This document shows, one piece after another, positions 24,127 to 35,279 of a stretch of DNA of 64,000 nucleotides. Below the pieces are notes generated by a model. It made no database searches. It was not told the DNA's origin and worked only from the letters and a program-made list of their open reading frames with translations. The stretch is from positions 124,001 to 188,000 of the forward strand of contig JAKUCV010005692.1 of NCBI GenBank assembly GCA_028386065.3, given 5' to 3'. Numbering within the stretch: the first letter of the stretch is position 1; every line of letters begins with the position of its first letter. The DNA comes from Turnera subulata. Its lineage: Eukaryota; Streptophyta; Magnoliopsida; Malpighiales; Passifloraceae. The translations under genes and the position numbers were made by a program.

Positions 24127-24424
24127 ATGTTTTCGGGATATGGCCGTTTCTTCCATACGACCAGGGATGCTCTTTCGCTTGCAACACTTCTTCAGCTCTT
24201 TCTCGTCCTCGGATACACCGAAGAGAGCAGCACCATAAGTATAGCTTAACTCCTCTGAGTCAGAGGTAGTTCTAATTCTTATTGGTGAGTCCATAGTTTG
24301 AGTTATGCTTTGCCAGGCATGAGGTCGTTTTTATAAGCAGACATGATGACGCTAAGGGCATACTCGGGATTCCATGTTGGATATAGTAGACAGGATGGGG
24401 TGTATACGAGAAGGTTGCTGATGT

Positions 24425-24478
24425 AAGCCATGACGATTGAATTTCGAGGACGAAATTTTTTTAAGGTGGATAAACTAT
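24425..24478 (+). other. Gypsy polypurine tract/LTR start remnant
   Basis: aatttcgaggacgaaattt is followed by ttaaggtggataaac and tataacagcccgg, the usual end of a Gypsy internal region next to an LTR beginning TGTAACAGCCCG (first bases mutated). Only about 18 bases of this LTR are seen before the inverted-duplication arm begins at 24494. A related segment (gtagacaggatg...gaagatt...aaatttcgagga) recurs at 25535-25610. Confidence 0.5.
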
Positions 24479-24493
24479 AACAGCCCGGGTAAC

Positions 24494-24797
24494 AAAAGAA
24501 GCCGTTCACCAAAGAAGAACCTTTCGGTCGCAAAGATACCGGTGATCAAAAGGGCAAAGAAGTGGCTTATAGCAGTACACCACTGAAGACATTGGAGCAT
24601 CTGAACGCTTCCCTGAAGAAGGTCAGCACTACGGTGATGCAGATCGAACTGGCTTTTGTGGGACTCTCCTTTCAGAGCCAGAGTATGCATAAACATGTAA
24701 AGGATCTCGAGAAGCAAGTAACTCCATAGAGTACTTCCTCTCTATTATAATGTGTTATCAAAAATAAACAAGTTGTTCTTTTTAATAAAATCAAACA
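24494..24797 (+). repeat. right arm of the inverted duplication
   Basis: Plus-strand copy of the small gene's 3' part: encodes HLNASLKKVSTTVMQIELAF and ends HVKDLEKQVTP and a stop at 24729, followed by the same T/A-rich tail as the left arm (ttaataaaatcaaac). It starts right after a Gypsy LTR-like start, so it was probably brought here by a rearrangement. Confidence 0.6.
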
Positions 24798-24799
24798 CT

Positions 24800-25620
24800 T
24801 TTTGGCTAAGCCTTAATTTATTTAATTTCCAATAATTGATAAAATGTTTCATAATTTATATATACATGTATGTAATATATAAAGGTTAGAGTTTAAATGT
24901 GAAACACAAGTCTTGATGTAGTTTCATTTGATAAGACGTAGTTTTGGCAAAACAAAACATAAAACACAATAAGAGTTGCATTTTGACCGAAAGCTTGTGG
25001 GAGCGTTTTGACCGTCTAAACGTCGTCGTTTCATTGCCGGCAGGGCAAAATTATTGTCGCACATTTTGACCGTGGAACAGAGCCACTACTTCTCCCCTTA
25101 ATCGCGCCGCCCCATCTCCCCTCTCTCTTCCTGCCCCTCTCCTCGTCCTTGCTCTCCTCGATCTCTTGACGCCGATAGTAGCAGCGTTGACGACGGCGTC
25201 GCTGGGTAAGTCACCGCAATCGAACCCCTTCCTGTTTCAATTAACGGAACTGTTTTGGGTTGTTTTGTGCGAGTAATCTCTAATTGATCTTAGTTCTATG
25301 TTGTGGCTTGTGTTGTTGTTAATCCGACTGTGATGACACCGGTGGGGCTGTTGTGGCTGTGGGTTGTGGTGTTTTGGGTGGTGGACATGGTGGTGTGGTG
25401 GTGCACCGGCCAACGGTGTGTTGCCGTGGGAATGCGATGCTTCTTAGTGGTTGGTTCGGTGATGGCTCGGTGGTTTGGCAAGTGAACAGTAACAGAATGT
25501 TGGGGAAGACGAGTACTATTTTTGTTAATGCTGCAGTAGACAGGATGTGGAGTGTATGAGAAGATTGTTGATGCAGGACCCGCGACGTGAAAATTAAATT
25601 TCGAGGATTGTGTAACTTGG
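24800..25620 (+). other. LTR-like segment with pyrimidine-rich leader
   Basis: Contains three ttttgaccg words (about 24981-25070), a gtcgtcgttt element, a pyrimidine-rich leader with C/T blocks (25080-25170) and a splice-donor-like gggtaagtc (about 25203). It closes with aaatttcgagga near 25602. The structure resembles the promoter/leader part of the Gypsy LTRs elsewhere in the window. Short frames here (25296-25559) are compositional. Confidence 0.35.
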
Positions 25621-27530
25621 AACTGGTTAAATTAACGTGGCAAGGTTAAAAAAATGAAAAAAGGTTAAGGATGATATTTGTCTGTGTAACTTCATTAATG
25701 TGTAAACCTTCATTAATGTGTAAGCCTATCTGATTATGATCTAGTCTTTCTTTTCTTTCTTATATATAGTTAGTGATCTCCAATGTTAATCTTTTATCCT
25801 CTAGAATAGTAGTAAATTAGTGCTAATCGTTGCCTTATGAAAAATTGATTGATATATTTTTATCAGACACTTAATGACTGTGGTCTAGACATCTCTCACC
25901 GACTCTCTAGCTGTTCTGACATGCTGTAACATCTTTGCTTGTTTAAAATTCCAAAAAGTAACTCAAGCAGTGCCTTTTCCTCTAACATAGCTAGCAATTA
26001 ATATATAGCAAATTCTGAGTTGACGGGGTTATGTATGTGCTTCTCACTAGCACCAAGATAATTCCTTAATGTTCTCATGTATTGAGGTGTACATTATTCA
26101 TCACATTGAGGTAGGGATATATTGGGTTGAGGTGCACATTATTTATCACATTGAGTGAATACATTATAAACACGACAAGGATCATTGATGCAAAACTTAA
26201 AGGTTATTTATCTGATCAATAATTTTGTAATTATATGAATGGAGATAAGCATATTGACTGGTGTGTTCAGAAGCTTGTAACTAACAACAATTTACATGTT
26301 ACTGAGGCAATTTTTTAGAGTGGTACTATAGATAATGTAGGATTGTGTTGTTCAACTATGGTATCGCACCCTAAACAATTAGGGTTCACGATCCATTTTC
26401 AATCCTTTGATTATGTAATTTGTTTTTTTTTTAACGCTACTGGCTTAGTTGTCAGTTTATTTGTTATCTAGCTTAAACTGAGGGACTTGTTCGAAAGGAG
26501 TTAGTCAATCCAAAATTTTATGCTAATGGGTATACATCAAAGAATAAAGACTACAAAAAAATGTGTTATCTACGGGGGCTAACATATGCATATTGCGTGT
26601 TATACCTGACAAGTTGCATATGTTAATGGCTACCATACGCATATGAAAAGTTAAAAAGCATCAACAAGGCTCTCAAGAAAGCTCGTTATACCTGACAAAT
26701 TTTTATCTGTTTCTTTAACTCTTGTTTCTCATTTTGGAGATCAACAACCATGGAACTTTAGCTATAGCAATTTGAACCGTTCTATCAGCTTCAAGCAAAG
26801 CAGCATCTTTTGATTTAATCAGATGATCTAATGGTGACCATCATCTTCTTCTTTACATCAATGCCTACAGTTCTAAGTTACACCGACAAATATCATCAAC
26901 GTAGCAAGGCCAAAAAAAGCTGCCCGCCATTTGTAGTGGTTGTAATAAAAAAAAAAAAGAAATTTGTAGTGGGTTGTAGTCATGGATAGTGGGCTCCATA
27001 ACTATTGACACAGACACAGGGCACAACTAATGATAATATTCTCCCATAAGTGGACATGCATAATCATTCTCAACTTATAAAAAAAAAAAGTGGCATTGGA
27101 CAAAGAATAATTCTGTCGCAAGAAGTGGCATTGTGGACAAAGCTTTACAATGCTAGTATGTTGTCTTCTCTGGGTTAGGATCTTTTTCTGATACCTCCTA
27201 TATGGCTCTGTTGAATGATTCAAGGTATTCGTCCTCTTTTTGCCTGCATTTTATGTTTTAGTTCTTATGCTTTCGATGACTGTAGCTTGCCACTGTATTA
27301 GTTGTTGGATTTTTTTAGGGATTGGAAATAAGAGTATCATACATTTGTTTACTAATTCTGCTTATCCTTATCTCCAGATTCAGATAACGGTTGTTCGTTT
27401 CATTTACTCTTTTGCTGTTGCTTGGATTGGCATTGTTTGATAAGGTACTTTACTAATTTAAATGTATGTTATCTTCCTAATATCATGCCATATAAATGCT
27501 GAGTTGATCAATTGAACTATATTATTCATA
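25620..27530. other. CACTA interior without genes
   Basis: AT-rich sequence. A gttatacctgacaa word occurs twice (near 26600 and 26686). No reading frame with a known motif. Probably the 5' untranslated and intronic region of the TNP2 gene plus debris. Confidence 0.4.
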
Positions 27531-27536
27531 TAGATC

Positions 27537-30500
27537 ATGGATGTGCATAACAGTCGTAGTTGGATGTATAATAGGCTCTTACCTGACCATAGTGGATATA
27601 CTCCGAAATTTCTTAATGGTTTGAGCGAGTTTCAACATTTTGTATGTAGCCAGCTTCAATTTCTTAATGATGGGGAACTTAGATGTCCTTGTTCAAAGGA
27701 TAAAAATACCAAGTTATTGTCCCCTGATATTGTAATGCTTCATTTGATGAAATATGGTTTTATGGAGGGTTATTTGCATTGAACAAAGCATGGTGTGAGT
27801 GAACCAACTAGATGTCAAATGGGTGAGACGTCTAGTAGAGCTACAGAGTATGCTTTTGATGGTGATTACACTAGATAAGAACAGATGGTGTTTGATGTCA
27901 TTGGTGAAGGTGTGTTTAGAGACAATATTGATAGGATGGAGTTTGAGGAAGAACCAAACACTGAAGCTACCCATTTTTTTAGCAACTTACAATCAGCACA
28001 ATGTCCTATGTATCCCAACTCTAATACATTTTCAGAATTATCTCTTGCTGTCCAATTTGATGAGTTTGAAGGCTGACTTCAATTTGTCCCATGGTTGCAT
28101 GGATCAAATTTGTGACATAATTAAACGTGTTACCCCACCTGGTAATTTTGTTCCTAGTAATTTTTATGAGACCAAAAATTTGGTTAGAAAACTTGGCCTT
28201 TCTTCAACCATGATTGATTGTTGTGTTGATGGTTGTATGTTGCATTACAAAGATGATGCAAATTTAGATGCGTGCAAATTTTGTTCCAAACCTCGATATA
28301 AACCACTTACCATTGAAGGGGGAAAATATAAACCAGTACCCAAAAAGAGAATGCATTATTTGCCCCTGATTCCTAGACTAAAAAGGTTGTTTTTGCATTC
28401 TCTAGGACAGTGAAACACATGATATGGCATTTTGATACTAGGAGAGACCCTGGAGTATTGAGTCATCCTTTTGGTGGTGACGCTTGGAAACACTTTGATA
28501 GAACTCACCCTGATTTTGCATCTGAACCTAGAAATGTTAGGCTTAAGTTATGTAGTGATGGTTTTAATCCTTTTAACAATAATGGGAGCCCTTATTCTTG
28601 TTGGCCTGTCATTGTAGCTCCCTATAACTTACCTCCTGAAATGTGTAAGACCACTCCCTTTATGTTTGTAACTTGTTTGATTCCTGGCCCTCATAATCCA
28701 ACGAGTCGAATTGATGTTTACTTGTAACCTTTGATAGATGAGCTTAGGTTATAGTGGGATGAGGGTGTGAAAACCTATGATGTGCCTAGAAAGCAAAACT
28801 TTCAAATGAGAGCAGCAATTATGTGGACAATTAACGATTATCCTGCTTATGGCATGTTATCTGGGTGGAGCACATTAGGAAGATTAGGTTGCGCTCTTTG
28901 TATGAGTGATACAAAATCTTTTTGGTTGAAGTTTGGGCGTAAACACTCTTGATTTGATTGTCATCGTCAATTTTTGCCACCTGATCATGCATTTAGAAGG
29001 AATAAAGATGCATTCTTTAAGAATAGGATAGAAAATTCACAACCTCCACCGAGGTTGAGTGGTTCAGAATTGTGGGAACTCATATATCATTTGCCTAGAG
29101 TGATTGATGTGCCACGAGATTCTAGTAAACCTTTGGGTTATGGCCGTACTCACAATTTGACCAAGAGGAGCATATTCTGGGATTTACCATATTAGAAAAC
29201 CTTGTTAGTACGTCATAATTTGGATGTCATGCATGTAGAGAAAAACGTCTTTGAAAATATCTTTCACACAGTACTGGATAACAAAGACAAAACTAAAGAC
29301 AGCCCGAGAATAAGAATGGATATCGAGCTATATTGTAAGCGGCCTGAGCTAGAATTGAAGCATTCAAGCAATGGTAAACTGAGAAAGGATAGGGCAAGGT
29401 TCACTCTAACAAACCAGCAGAGGTTAGATGTATTTAATTGGGTTGAGAAGTTGAGAATGCCTGATGGATATATGTCAAATTTAAGAAGAAGTGTAGACAA
29501 GACTTTGGGAAAGTTCATTGGGATGAAAAGCCATGATTGTCATGTTTTTATGGAGCGGTTACTTCCTATAGCTTTTGTTGCACTACCAGAGCCAATATGG
29601 AAGCCTCTCACTGAGTTGAGTATTTTCTTTCGAGATTTTTGCTCAACTGAATTGCATAAGGATAAGCTGTTACAAATGGAAGAGGATATTCCTATCATTT
29701 TGTGCAAAATGGAACGGATATTTCCTCCATCCATTTTTTATTCAATGCAGCATCTACCCATACACTTGCCATATAAAGCTAGAGTTGGAGGACCTGTGCA
29801 TTATAGGTGGATGTACCCATTTGAAAGGTAAATTATGAATCATTAAGAATTACTCAGTTTACAGATTCTCGTTTAGTCTACACTTAAAAGTAGTTACTGT
29901 TTTATTTTTTAGGTTCTTACATGATTTGAAAGGTACGGTAAAAAATAAAGCCAGACTAGGAGGTTCGATTTGTCAGGCCTATATGACTTTAGAGTCATCC
30001 AACTTCTATTCCTATTATTTTGAATCACATGTCTCAACAAGATTTAAAAGGATCAGAAGAAATGAAGCTACTATGGGTATCAATGAAAAGCAACCTACAA
30101 TATCAATTTTCCAACAAGTAGGTCATTCGAAGGGTAAGCAAGATACACGCTATTTGACTGACAAAGAGTTTGCTACGGCACGTCTATATATCCTATTGAA
30201 TTGCAGAGAAGTTGCTCCATTCGTAGAGTAAGTGCCAGCCTTATTACGTAAAACATTATATTACATGAAAATTGTAACGATACACAATACTTACATTTGG
30301 TTTTGTTGTAGGACATATGAGAATGCAATGCATCATTACTATCCCTATGCTTCTGAACATGACATTCAATTGTCTATTGAGAAAAACTTTGTTCAATGGT
30401 TCAATGATTATGTAAGTTACACCACAATCCAATGTCATCCTACAGTTACTTTAGATTATTAATTATTTGTGTGCTAATATTCGTAATTGTTACTTTAGGT

Positions 30501-30560
30501 ATCAAATCCTGCAAATATGATACAAAATCAGGATTTAATCGATTTTGGTACTGTAGCGGT
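27537..30560 (+). pseudogene. CACTA TNP2-like transposase
   Basis: Begins with a Transpos_assoc-type domain (RSWMYNRLLPDHSGYTPKFL), continues with the TNP2 core (KLCSDGFNPFNNNGSPYSCW, GMLSGWSTLGRLGCALCM, HNLDVMHVEKNVFENIF) and a DUF4218-like block (FLHDLKGTVKNKARLGGSI). Three canonical introns keep the frame: 29828-29912, 30228-30311 and 30412-30498. TNP2 cuts and joins CACTA ends. Here stops (for example 27781, 28726, 28753, 28950 and 29193) and frame changes at about 28045 and 28400 inactivate it. The protein breaks off after FNDYVSNPANMIQNQDLID near 30545, so the usual C-terminal DUF4216-like part is missing. It lies upstream of the TNPA-like gene, the standard order. Confidence 0.88.
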
Positions 30561-31150
30561 CGGCAAATCAGCCCCAAAAAAATTACTTTTCGGGATGGTA
30601 CCGTGCCAAATTAATAACGGTATGTGGCGGTATTACTACATCGGTATCGGTATATACCGATCCTAACCGATATATTAACAATGTTTAAATACCCTCAACC
30701 CTTTTTATTTTATTAACTTTTCACTCTTCCATTGTTCAAAACCTTTCACTCTTCTTTTTCGTTTCGTGAAATAGATCTAGCCGCCAGCCAAAGACATGAG
30801 CCTTTCTCACCATCATCCGGCGGCCAAGTTTGCTCTTCAACTCCTTGACAACATGTAGCTCCTCTGCGAAAAGGCAAACCACGCCGCACTAGTAGTCGTC
30901 AGCTCAGTCTCTATTCTCACACTCTTTTTCCTTTTACTTTCTCTAGGTCTTTCCCTAGTAACCCATACTCTATTTTTTCTCTTCTTTCAGTCATTTTCAT
31001 TCTAATTTTTCTAGATCTTCTTCTCCTGTCTGTTGAGTTTATGGCCTTAGACCAAAGTTTCTGGGCTTGTTTAAATTTTAAAAAGGATAGCTTTGCAATT
31101 AAATTTCTAGGCTTGCCACCTCTCTGCTCAGCTTTGGATTAGGTTAAAAA
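30560..31150. other. spacer replacing the TNP2 C-terminus; CGGTA-rich palindromic patch
   Basis: 30560-30690 is rich in cggta/taccg words including the perfect 14-base palindrome tcggtatataccga. The rest resembles a 5' leader (pyrimidine-rich, ttctctaggtctttccc) for the next gene. It does not continue the TNP2 protein, so this is either a small inserted element or the edge of a deletion. Confidence 0.4.
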
Positions 31151-32954
31151 GTGAGACAGAAGGTTACAAATGGAAGGAAGAGCAAGAGAGCTAAGGTGGC
31201 TGCCAATAGTTCTATTTTGGATCCTCCTCCACCAACTGCAGCACCTGAAGTAAATCTAAGTAGCTCTCCACCTTCAAATCATAATCAAATTCAAAAAGCT
31301 GGATTGGGTTCAAATTGCTCACCATTGATTCCAACACAAGTCCCAAACACACAAGCTGAAGAGAGTCCTCCTATAACACAAGCTGGAGAGAGTCCTCCTG
31401 CAACACAAGCTGAAACACCTCCTACCAACACTTCTACACCACAATCTCCAGTGGTAAATGCAGCTGCTATAGATTCTAATGCCAACAAGAAGACTAGTAT
31501 AGTCCCTAGAGGCAGCGTAGAGTAAGAGACATTAATTTTTTTTAAACTATATTTTGGTTTATTGTAGAGTAAAAATTGTTCTTAGTTTTTATGTTATTAT
31601 TCTTCTTCTTGATGCAAATTTTTCCCAGAAAACCAACGTTGTTCAAACACAACTTCATCAATCATCAAGAGTTATTTTCATGATTCCTACATTAAATGGA
31701 AAGATGTACCTATTGGTGTTAGAGACAAGTGGTTTGAGAGATTTCAGGTGTGTTGTTGATTCTATATTTGAGTTAAACTGATGATTATTACTGCTATTAC
31801 AATGATAATTTTTTTTTCATTTGCAATGTTCCTGTTCCTTCATCAGGATACTTATTCTTGGCTTCCTGAAGACACCGTAGAGGTGCGTAAAGTGTTCGAA
31901 CATCGTGGCTCAAAGGCTATGTCGTCTTTGCTATATCACGTCCGGAAATCGAATATTAAACCAGCATGGATTGGGGAATCAATATGGCCTAGAATGCAGA
32001 AAATGTGGGCTCATAAAAAGTACAATGAAATATGTAGAAAGAATAAAGCAATTCGAGCATCTGATAGTGGGGGTAAGGGATATCCAATTCATCATGGAGG
32101 TAGTATCACCCATTTGACTCATAGAGATCGATTGGTAAGAATACTTGTATATTTATTTCATTGTATTTAATTAGTTATGTCTCTTATGTTATATTATATA
32201 TTGGTTTTAAACATAATTTGTAGACTCAAGAACGTGGAAAAGATCCAGGTTTAGCTTACACATTTTGGTACACCTATACAAAGAAGAAAGACAATAATGC
32301 ACGAGAGTGGGTGAATCAGAGGGCGAATAACACTTATGTAAGTTTTAGTACTTTTGATTGTCTCTAATTATCTGTTGTAATGGACGCATGCTAGTTTAAT
32401 GACTAATTCTTAATTATTTTTTGTCTTAGGCACAATTTGTGGCCAAGTTATGTGAGACACAATCTTCACAAAGCCCCAATGGAGAGGAAGGTGCATCTCA
32501 ACAAAACAATAGTGCTATTGATGAGTTAAACTTGTGGTGGATATTGTTGGTGGCAAAAAGAAAGGACGAGTTTTCGGTCTTGGAGGTGTAGTAAAAATGG
32601 TTGGGAATGGTTTCTGTGGTGGATCACTTCCCAAAAGCTCAATTTGGGAGAAAAAATTTGAAGACCAAGTGAAGAACACTGAAGTGATGGAAAAACAGTT
32701 GATGGTTGCTACAACAAGACTAGAAGAAATGGAAAAATTCATCAGAGCAATGCAATTTCCTCTTGGTTTTGAGCCACAAGATGGTACTTATAGTTAAAAT
32801 CAATTATTATCATTCTTGTACAATAAAATATTATTTTATATAATCAATAGATTGATATAATCATATGTATGCAGATGGTACCAAGGCTACTGAATGTGAC
32901 AGCACTGTTGAGTCATCTAGTGAAGACAAGAGTAGTGAGGATGATGAGATTTGA
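31151..32954 (+). pseudogene. CACTA second gene, TNPA-like (Transposase_24-type) DNA-binding protein
   Basis: Exons read: a Ser/Pro/Thr-rich N-terminus (31151-31525) with a QAGESPP/QAEESPP repeat; YFHDSYIKWKDVPIGVRDKW (about 31670-31747); LPEDTVEVRKVFEHRGSKAM to ITHLTHRDRL (about 31848-32132); the segment from TQERGKDPGLAYTFWYTY to RANNTY (about 32222-32338); AQFVAKLCETQ, then after a one-base frame change DIVGGKKKGRVFGLGGV and a coiled coil (VMEKQLMVATTRLEEMEKFI) to about 32782; and an acidic tail ending SSEDDEI and a stop at 32954. GT/AG borders fit most joints. Proteins of this type bind CACTA subterminal repeats. The frame change near 32530 probably disables it, unless it is a misread. 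Confidence 0.75.
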
Positions 32955-33604
32955 GAAGGTAAGTTTTCTAAGCAAACAATGTGTGTTTTTTTTATTTTAG
33001 TTGGACACGTTTGAAAAATTAAGGCTTTGTTACTTTGTTTGGTATGTAATTTTCTTGACTCTGAAATTCTAACTTTGCATGCTTTTAAATTATATATGTA
33101 GAGTACTAATTAAGATGGATGTGTAGCTAAGGAGTCTTTGATTTTGACTGGAAATTTGGGTATGATTTCTGATTTATTGTCTTGATTGTGTAGATGATGA
33201 AAGGATTACTTGCATGTGGTGACTGCAGTAGGGAAGGTTTATTTACAGCAGGAAAGTGTCAAATTTTTTAACAATTTTAAGGCATGTTGGACAATGTATG
33301 TTTTATATAACTTTTAATTGTTACTTTTTGTCTAAACAATGTTAGTATGAACTTTTGGTATGATGAAGTCTAGTATACTGGAGTTACTATTATGCTTGGA
33401 TTGAGCAATTTGTTGCTATTGGAATGGATGATGTATTGGATTGAGCAATAAAATAATGGAAGTAAATGGATTACTGGTTTTGGTATGTTCACCTTGCATT
33501 CTTTTTGCTTTTGGATTGTGCAATTGTATTAGAATGATCATAATTTTGAATCCAATTCTGGGAAAATTCAGGGCAATGTAATTATTTTTATTTTCATGCA
33601 ATCA
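32955..33604. other. CACTA 3' untranslated spacer
   Basis: AT-rich sequence with several ttattattggattgagcaa-like words (33380-33450) and no reading frame of note. Confidence 0.4.
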
Positions 33605-33910
33605 AGATTATTGAGGGGATTTGTGACGGAATATCTCTCATTATTTGTGAGGAAAAACTGTCCCTTACTGTTTGTTTGTGACAGATTTCCTTACGAAAAT
33701 AATATAACGTCATTGTTATTTGTGAGGGCTTTTGTGTGGGATACACTTGTGAGGATTTTCTTCCCACGCTAATAGTGAGGGTGTTAGTGAGGGATTGTTT
33801 TGTTTGTGTGGTTGCTATTCGTGAGGGAATTTAGTAAGGGATTTTTCTGTGAAGGATTGTTCTCTCACAGCTAGCGAGGGAATTAGAGAGGGATAATTTT
33901 GCGAGGGATA
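33605..33910. repeat. CACTA right subterminal array, inner part
   Basis: Many tgtgaggga/gcgaggga words (ttgtgagggcttttgtgtggg, gcgagggatattttcctcgcg) like those at 20484-21000. The array is cut at 33910 by the MULE and resumes at 48562. Confidence 0.75.
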
Positions 33911-33920
33911 TTTTCCTCGC
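33911..33920. repeat. MULE target site duplication, left (TTTTCCTCGC)
   Basis: Matches TTTTCCTCAC at 48552-48561 at nine of ten positions. MULEs make 9-11 base duplications. Confidence 0.7.
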
Positions 33921-34356
33921 GAGTTAATAGTTTTTTCTGTCCTTAGACTTTGTTGATTTCGTATTTGTTGTCCCTTCTCATTTGATTTCACTCAACAGGT
34001 CCCTTAACTTATTGTTTACCGGACCACCCTATCCTTTTTACTCTCTACTCCCGGTTGCGAGCTGTAGTGTTGACAAGTGTCTGTGGGGCCCGTTCCTCCC
34101 TTTTTCTTTTCCTTTTCTCCCTTTTTTTTCCAATTTCTTTATTTGAAAATCGTAATTTGTTTTTGTTATCTATAAATAATAAAAGAAATGTCAATTAAAG
34201 AGGAAATGGTTCAGAAAAAAAAAATAAATTTGATGCATCGAATGGGGCCCGTGCACAGATAATGGTGGAGATTATTTTATAGGTTAGTGAGGATGTGTGG
34301 GGCCCACGAATTGAGACCGGGTAAGTGTGTTTGGGCGGGAGTTTTGGCGCCTGTGT
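33921..34356 (+). repeat. MULE left terminal inverted repeat
   Basis: Pairs with the complement of 48186-48551. It contains a few small insertions relative to the right copy, for example near 34160 and in 34250-34330. Promoters of MULE genes usually lie in such TIRs; the transposase is read rightwards from here. Confidence 0.8.
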
Positions 34357-35243
34357 GAGAGAGGTTGAAATTCGAATTCGGGCGGAGTGAACGAAGCAGG
34401 CGAAGTGTGTCTGGGTTGTGGGCCCCAGTCACGTAGACTTGTCTGCCATTATGTGTAATTAATGCACACGTGGTGAGTAGGCGCGAAAATTTCCGCCCAA
34501 CTAAAACGACGGCATATTTGTTGGAGTTAGGCAATTTTAGAACGCGTTTTGCAAAACGGGAGCCCTATTGTCGTTGTCATTAAGCTTTGGCAGTTTAAAT
34601 AGCAAAAGGAAAAAAAAACGCTAAGGGAAAGATGTAACAGTTACTCTCTATCAGAAGGGGAAAAGCGAAGCAACAAAAAATTAAATCTTCAAAGAGTCAG
34701 GCGAGGCGAGCTGTGAGCTGTGAGTGGGTGAGACTGAGGTAGGAAGGTGAGTCTGTGAGTTTGAGGTTTGAAGGTGAGTGTGTGTGACGGTAAGGGACTT
34801 CGAGTGTGGGTATCTCTCGCATTGTCTCTCTGTCACTGGGCATGTCACCTAGAGAGAAAGAGAAAAAGTTGAAGTCCAGCTAGGAAGAATCTTTATAAAG
34901 GCTGGGTTGAACCTGTAGAGAAGATTCATGTTGTCAACCAAGGTATGTTTTGTCCCTTCTTGCTTTTGCCTTTGCCTTTGCGTGGTTGTGATATTTTTAT
35001 TGTTTTTTGTGTGTTATGTGGTTGTGATTATTTTTTGCTGTCGGTGGTGAGATAGGAATGTATATTTAAGATATATCTGGAGTTGGATCTTGAGTAGCTC
35101 ACATGCGGATGAACTGTATTGAACATTTTATAAATGTTTACAGCTGAAATCGTTAATGTTGGTTTGTGGTCCATGGACTAAACTACTGTTGGTGTTTTAA
35201 TTTAAAGGTTGTACGGTCTGTGCCTTGTCTTTAAAATAAGATA
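34357..35243 (+). promoter_or_regulatory. MULE transposase leader, possible first intron
   Basis: Contains aaaacgacggcat (34503), a purine-rich leader (34620-34920) and gtatgttttgtc after caaccaag (about 34940), a plausible 5' splice site. The matching 3' site would be ttgtggtacag just before 35267. No coding frame is evident. Confidence 0.35.
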
Positions 35244-35279
35244 TTGTCTGCACTTTGTGGTACAGGCAGAGAGGGTATT

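Noticed and set aside
25296..25559. His/Thr-rich and Val/Trp-rich frames
   Set aside because: Compositional frames from gt/tg-rich sequence; no family resemblance.
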